Assembly (NCBI GenBank): GCA_037968895.1
Contig: JBBKWJ010000085.1
Location: 1-8,182 of the forward strand
Direction of reading: 5' to 3'
DNA: 8,182 nt
Source: JBBKWJ01 sp037968895
Lineage (GTDB): Bacteria; Actinomycetota; Acidimicrobiia; Acidimicrobiales; SZUA-35
Made by a program: the position numbers and the translations under genes. The number at the start of each line of letters is the position of its first letter. The first letter of the stretch is position 1. Positions 4,503-8,182 of the stretch are shown here, in pieces. The notes below the pieces were generated by a model. The model ran no database searches. It was given only the letters and a program-made list of their open reading frames with translations, and had not been told where the DNA came from.

Positions 4503-5978
4503 GTGAGTACGTTCCCGGTAAACCGCTGCGATTCGGTGCAGCTTGTGCCCGACCCGACGAGAGTTATTGCGAAGCCGTTCCTCCCTGGGGAGGAACACTT
4601 TCCTGATGGGCAGTCGCGGATCGACGTCGTTCTGCGGCGGATTCTGGCTATGTCCGAGGACGAGGTCGGGACGACGCTGCAAGCGACGCTCAAGGAGTTC
4701 GCGGGCCGGCACCGTGATCTTGACGCAGTTCTCGAAGGCAACCTTGCATTGGTTATCGGTCGCCTCGATCGCCCCGAGGACCTGTCCCGCGAGCGGAGGC
4801 ATCTGATCGGTGCTTACTTCACCCATGAGTACTCGATCGAGGCCGCAGCGCTTGGCAATCCATCGGTAGTTTTGGCGCCCGATCAGTCCGGTCTCGCGCC
4901 GGGCGATGCTCGATTCATTCTGAGCCTTCGGGCTATTGGCGAGGGCCATATCTCCTCGATTGAATTCCGGTCCGGTGTCGTCGGAGCGGATGGCGAAGTC
5001 GTCATCGACGAGAAAAGTCGCTTTGCCGGCACTGGTCACCGCACCGAGTCGACCTATGACAAAGGCTTCTTCGAGACCAAACTTGGGGATCTCGATGTAT
5101 TGAACGATGTCGTCAAGCGGGTACTCAGCCAGCTGAGTTCGGCGTTTACGATGGCCGACCTGGAGTCGGCGATTCTCGCGCTCGACGCGCAGGGGATCGA
5201 TCGAACAATCTCATTCGAGAGCACCCGTATTCTTCACTGGCTAGCGGCTTCGAACTACCGGGTGTCGTTCGACGAGTCCACGAGTCTTGCGGAGCGGGTT
5301 ATCTTCCCGAGCGGACCGACCGAGAGCCACGGCATGGAGGATGCACGGATGGTGCGCTTCGTCCATGACGACGGGCGGGTCGTATACCTCGCCACCTACA
5401 CCGCGTATGACGGGTTCAAGATCTTGCCCCAGTTGTTGGAGACCACCGACTTCTTGTCGTTCCGGGTCGTAACGCTCAGCGGCGAGTGTGCGCAGAACAA
5501 GGGCATCGCACTGTTTCCGAGAAAGCTCGGGGGCGACTTTGTGGCGCTGGGACGGCACGACAATGTGAATAACTTCCTGATGAGGTCACCAGATATGCGG
5601 GTGTGGCGCGAAACCGAGAAGATCCAGGAGCCGAAGCGCCCCTGGGAACTCATCCAACTCGGCAACTGCGGCTCGCCAATCGAGACGGAGGCCGGCTGGC
5701 TGGTCATCACCCACGGTGTCGGACCATTCCGCCGCTACACGCTCGGAGCACTGTTGCTCGATCTTGATGATCCGGCTCGCGTTATTGGCCACCTGAAGGA
5801 GCCGCTCCTTGTCCCGGCGGCCCATGAACGCGAAGGGTATGTGCCAAACGTCGTGTACTCCTGCGGCAGCATGATTCACGGCGATCACCTCGTGCTCCCG
5901 TACGGATTCGCGGATGTCGGTGCCAGTTTCGCCACGGTCAAGATGGACGACCTGCTGGACCGGCTGCTGGCGAGCTAG
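4503..5978 (+). CDS. GH130 family mannoside phosphorylase/hydrolase, copy 2
   Basis: This 491-residue paralogue of the preceding gene aligns along its whole length, with well over half of residues identical in the central and C-terminal parts by eye. The same landmarks recur: NPSVVLAPDQ (119-128), SLRAIGEGHISSIEFRSG (141-158), GMEDARMVRF (277-286), NKGIALFPRKL (332-342), GRHD (350-353), ITHGVGPFRRY (402-412) and EGYVPNVVYSCG (444-455). The middle segment (about 165-245) and the very ends differ most. DNA identity is high only in short blocks (for example 3331-3371 against 4934-4974), so the duplication is old. Two retained copies may differ in linkage or chain-length preference, or form a mixed oligomer; GH130 enzymes are often oligomeric. 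It has its own ribosome binding site, unlike copy 1, which is coupled. Its 3' end overlaps the convergent GH5-like gene by 41 bp. Confidence 0.85.
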   Translation: MSTFPVNRCDSVQLVPDPTRVIAKPFLPGEEHFPDGQSRIDVVLRRILAMSEDEVGTTLQATLKEFAGRHRDLDAVLEGNLALVIGRLDRPEDLSRERRHLIGAYFTHEYSIEAAALGNPSVVLAPDQSGLAPGDARFILSLRAIGEGHISSIEFRSGVVGADGEVVIDEKSRFAGTGHRTESTYDKGFFETKLGDLDVLNDVVKRVLSQLSSAFTMADLESAILALDAQGIDRTISFESTRILHWLAASNYRVSFDESTSLAERVIFPSGPTESHGMEDARMVRFVHDDGRVVYLATYTAYDGFKILPQLLETTDFLSFRVVTLSGECAQNKGIALFPRKLGGDFVALGRHDNVNNFLMRSPDMRVWRETEKIQEPKRPWELIQLGNCGSPIETEAGWLVITHGVGPFRRYTLGALLLDLDDPARVIGHLKEPLLVPAAHEREGYVPNVVYSCGSMIHGDHLVLPYGFADVGASFATVKMDDLLDRLLAS

Positions 5979-7176
5979 CGAGCTCCGCCCGGTACCGCTC
6001 GTAAAGGCGCGGAAGTTCGGACCGGGTTCCGGCGTAGAACTCCTGAGGTTCGATATCGATCCAGGCACGTTCGGGCGAGGCAGGCAGGACATCGAGTCCG
6101 CTGTGGCTGGCTGCCGCGGCCACCGAAGGTTTCGGCGAGCCGTCGGCATGCCACAACCCAAAGGTACGTTCGTGGGTGGCCTCATCCAATGGCGGCAAGC
6201 TCCAGATTTCGGGTACATAGTCGTTGGCGCACCACAACATCGCTCCGGTCGCTCCCGCGAGCCGCAGGCCCCGTAGAGCACGGGTTGTGTAATTCGCAGC
6301 AGTTTGCTCGTCGACCAACATCTCGTTGGTGTACGCCTCGGGCGTGACGCCCGTGATTTTGGTCGGAAGACCGAATTCGGAGAACAACACATCGGCCTCG
6401 TTCCCGAGCCATTGGGTTACCTCGGTCAAGAATGGGAGGAGGTGTTCGTCAGTCGAACCGGCAGCCCATGGTGCATAGATTGGATAGCCGTGCATTGTGA
6501 GGAAGTCGCATACCTCTGCCGACTCGGCTGGTCCGATCACGCGGTCCTCCTCGAGATCTTCCATGTGGAGTCCGATAGTGATGGCCACGGCGGGGTCAGC
6601 GTCGCGAATAGCGCTCGTCATGGCATCGAGCCAACTTCGGCCGGCGGTCTGGTCAGCAGGGATGACACAGTTTGAGTTCTCGTTTCCGAGATCCCATGCC
6701 CACAAGGCAGGATGGCCGGCCAGCGCTTGTGCGGTTCTGCTAGCCAGCAGGCTCTGAGCGGTTGTGATCTCACGGTCGCTGAACCAGCTCCGAAGATTGC
6801 GATGCGACACCGAGGTGCCTGACACGACACGAAAGCGCGGCGTTGACTCGAGCGAACCAAGCGCCCAACTCGGGATCCAGTTCACACCGCTCATGTGCCC
6901 GGTGAACAGCGTTGGCATCAGCCGCAAACCCAGGTCGGACGCCAGATCGGCCACGACGACCAGCCGGCTGAGCATCTCGTTACTTACTACCTCCGGCGCC
7001 GGTTGGAAGTCTTCCCACGTGAGGAAGATGCGGAGCGAGTCGAGTCCCGCTTCCGAAATCCGGGCGAAATCGTCGGCGACCTCGGCGGCGTCAAATTCAG
7101 TCCACCACCGCATAGCGGTGCGAGCTGGCCAGTAGTTGACGCCGACAGAGAACGCGTCGGTGCGAGCCGTGCTCAC
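5938..7176 (-). CDS. GH5-like clan-A glycoside hydrolase (cellulase/mannanase type)
   Basis: The chosen start is GTG 7176, whose last two bases begin the TGA stop of the upstream gene (GTGA overlap), giving 412 residues starting MSTARTDAFSVGVNYWP. A longer frame to ATG 7344 exists, but its extra 56 residues are Arg-rich, unlike the family, and lie wholly within the upstream gene. The (beta/alpha)8 fold is indicated by 'LDSLRIFLTWEDFQP' (about 45-59), the acid/base glutamate in WAWDLGNENS (Glu166) and the nucleophile in VLFSEFGLPT (Glu267), with the aromatic element ML-W-C-A-N-D near 313-319. The closest match in style is the GH5-type endo-mannanase or cellulase group. No signal peptide is visible, so it probably acts in the cytoplasm on an oligosaccharide. 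Placement opposite GH130 genes suggests beta-mannosides, an inference. The C-terminal Ala/Pro/Ser-rich tail is encoded by the overlap with the GH130 gene. Confidence 0.78.
   Translation of the reverse strand: MSTARTDAFSVGVNYWPARTAMRWWTEFDAAEVADDFARISEAGLDSLRIFLTWEDFQPAPEVVSNEMLSRLVVVADLASDLGLRLMPTLFTGHMSGVNWIPSWALGSLESTPRFRVVSGTSVSHRNLRSWFSDREITTAQSLLASRTAQALAGHPALWAWDLGNENSNCVIPADQTAGRSWLDAMTSAIRDADPAVAITIGLHMEDLEEDRVIGPAESAEVCDFLTMHGYPIYAPWAAGSTDEHLLPFLTEVTQWLGNEADVLFSEFGLPTKITGVTPEAYTNEMLVDEQTAANYTTRALRGLRLAGATGAMLWCANDYVPEIWSLPPLDEATHERTFGLWHADGSPKPSVAAAASHSGLDVLPASPERAWIDIEPQEFYAGTRSELPRLYERYRAELASSPAAGPAGRPS
5969..5989. terminator. Possible bidirectional hairpin at the convergent junction
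   Basis: GGCGAGCT (5969-5976) can pair with AGCTCCGCC (5981-5989), giving eight base pairs with one bulged C and a four-base loop. It sits over the stop codon of the second GH130 gene and beyond the end of the minus-strand gene's upstream codons. No T-tract follows on either strand, so intrinsic termination is uncertain. Confidence 0.3.
7173..7176 (-). promoter_or_regulatory. GTGA stop-start overlap deciding the GH5-like start
   Basis: On the minus strand CTGACGCCGTGAGC contains the end of the six-hairpin gene (TGA 7175-7173) and a GTG (7176-7174) in the GH5-like frame. No Shine-Dalgarno sequence is visible upstream, which points to coupled re-initiation. Confidence 0.65.
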
Positions 7177-8182
7177 GGCGTCAGCGATGCGAGACGGCTT
7201 CTGTGCTGAAAGGTCGAGACGAGCGCGAGGGTCGACTCTGCACCCTCGTTCAGGTTTGGCCCCCGTGCGTGTAGCCCGTCGTAGCAACCGCCCGAATCGG
7301 GGTCCCACATTGGCGTACCTACGTCGTTGTCGCCTTCGAACCATTGGATCGCCATGTCGAGCCCAGACAACCAGTCGGGGTCGCCGGTCACGTCGTAGGC
7401 CCGGTGGCAGGCGTCAGCCATTGCCGCGACTTCGATTGGCTGTTGGTCGAACGCCGGTGCGAGGTCCGACGGGCCCGCGCCGTCGACAGGCGTAGTGGAG
7501 AGGTGGCCGTCAATAGTCTCGCGATCGAGAAGCCATCTCAACAGCACGAGGCCGTCGCTTTTGACATTAGGTCGGTTGAGGAGGTCGCCAGCCGCTAGCA
7601 GCACCTCAGGTAATGCGGCATTCGCGTAGCTGAGCCGAGGTTCAATCCACGGCCATTGTGGATCGCCGGCGAGTGGGCCGATCGCGTCGACTGCGTCGGA
7701 AAGGAGTTGCCGGGCGCCAGTATGGGCGGGTTCGACACGAAGTAGCTCAGCCGCACCGAGCGCAGCGAAGGCCATCGCCCGCGACCACGGTGAACGCTGG
7801 AGCGCTCCGCGCTCGAAACACTCGAGGGCGCTCTGTCGCATCGAATCCTGAGCAGCCAGCGCAGCCGTGGTTCCGAATGCCCAAAGACTTCGACCCCAGC
7901 AGTCTTCAACCGTATGGTCGCCGTGCCACTGACCAGTAGCGTCCCGCCGGTTACGGACCCGGCCATCGGGGCCTTGTGCGTCGGCGAGGAACTGCAACGT
8001 CGTCCGTCCGCGTTCGCTCATTATCGGTGAAGGTTTCGGCTCCCGGACGATCACGATGAGCAGGCGGGCCATGTCGTCGGTGCAGTAGCCATGCTCAGGA
8101 CGCGGCTGGGTGTGATCGGCATGTTCGAACATGCCGATGTTGTCGCATAAGCGAAGGACGTGGTCGAACGATGGACCGTTCA
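7173..8182 (-). CDS. Six-hairpin glycosidase-like protein, 5' end beyond the window
   Basis: The frame is open to the right edge (335 visible residues), and the conserved block upstream of the internal ATG 8132 shows that codon is not the start: FDHVLRLCDNIGMFEHADH leads into PRPEHGYCTDDMARLL. Other landmarks are the regular helix pairs rich in Ala/Leu with Trp (WGRSLWAFGTTAALA, SPWSRAMAFAALG, LSYANAALPEVLLAAGDLL), consistent with an (alpha/alpha)6 toroid, and the C-terminal GPNLNEGAESTLAL. As I recall, proteins of this pattern are commonly labelled 'glycosyltransferase' because they can be fused or adjacent to a GT4 enzyme, but no nucleotide-sugar-binding fold is seen in the visible part. 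The missing 5' part could contain one. The gene is translationally coupled to the GH5-like gene. Function is unproven; a role on the same glycan as its neighbours is likely. Confidence 0.7.
   Translation of the reverse strand, partial: NGPSFDHVLRLCDNIGMFEHADHTQPRPEHGYCTDDMARLLIVIVREPKPSPIMSERGRTTLQFLADAQGPDGRVRNRRDATGQWHGDHTVEDCWGRSLWAFGTTAALAAQDSMRQSALECFERGALQRSPWSRAMAFAALGAAELLRVEPAHTGARQLLSDAVDAIGPLAGDPQWPWIEPRLSYANAALPEVLLAAGDLLNRPNVKSDGLVLLRWLLDRETIDGHLSTTPVDGAGPSDLAPAFDQQPIEVAAMADACHRAYDVTGDPDWLSGLDMAIQWFEGDNDVGTPMWDPDSGGCYDGLHARGPNLNEGAESTLALVSTFQHRSRLASLTP

Noticed and set aside
7177..7344. N-terminal 56-residue extension of the GH5-like protein from ATG 7344
   Set aside because: It is Arg-rich, not family-like, and lies entirely inside the six-hairpin gene; the GTGA overlap at 7176 gives a better start.
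5914..7495. Plus-strand open frames opposite the GH5-like and six-hairpin genes
   Set aside because: No motifs, composition typical of antisense frames; the minus-strand frames carry clear catalytic signatures.
8130..8132. ATG as the start of the six-hairpin protein
   Set aside because: The frame remains open to the window edge and the residues before it (FDHVLRLCDNIG) look like part of the conserved domain, so the true start is outside.
1..8182. CRISPR arrays, tRNA or rRNA genes, insertion sequences
   Set aside because: I saw no regularly spaced repeats, tRNA-like cloverleaf ends, rRNA motifs or transposase sequence on either strand.

Overview
The DNA is GC-rich (roughly 60% by eye) with frequent GTG and TTG starts, gene overlaps of the ATGA, TAATG and GTGA type, a twin-arginine signal followed by a 'NPSFE...GW' lectin-like domain, and a DUF4214 tail. 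This style suggests a free-living actinobacterium, most likely of the Acidimicrobiia. That placement is inferred from gene style, not from a marker gene.

Left part (1-2077). The minus strand carries what looks like the C-terminal end of a TetR-type regulator (running off the left edge) and a YkgJ-type cysteine-cluster protein. Between them is a short scar (225-271) that matches two separate pieces of the phosphomannomutase region about 2 kb away. Divergently, on the plus strand, lies the most remarkable locus. A 72-codon Tat-signal plus domain-start ORF (906-1124) is joined by an ATGA overlap to an ORF (1121-2077). That second ORF begins with a near-complete ubiquitin (59 of 72 residues identical to human ubiquitin by my count), continues with what looks like the rest of the same lectin-like domain, and ends in two DUF4214 repeats. 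The simplest reading is that a ubiquitin sequence has been inserted inside a secreted or surface DUF4214 protein. The C-terminal Gly-Gly needed for conjugation is absent, and no E1, E2, E3 or deubiquitinase gene is visible in the window.

Middle part (2138-5978), plus strand: a eukaryotic-type phosphomannomutase (HAD-IIB) gene overlaps by TAATG the first of two tandem, paralogous long-form GH130 genes; the second follows after 98 bp with a clear ribosome binding site. GH130 phosphorylases release alpha-mannose 1-phosphate, which a phosphomannomutase converts to mannose 6-phosphate (or the reverse), so the three genes form a plausible mannoside module.

Right part (5938-8182), minus strand: a GH5-like clan-A glycosidase preceded, with a GTGA overlap, by a six-hairpin (alpha/alpha toroid) glycosidase-like protein that runs off the right edge. 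This pair converges on the GH130 pair with a 41-bp tail-to-tail overlap. None of the four carbohydrate enzymes that are complete or nearly so shows a signal peptide, so turnover or synthesis of a beta-mannoside or mannan in the cytoplasm is the best inference.
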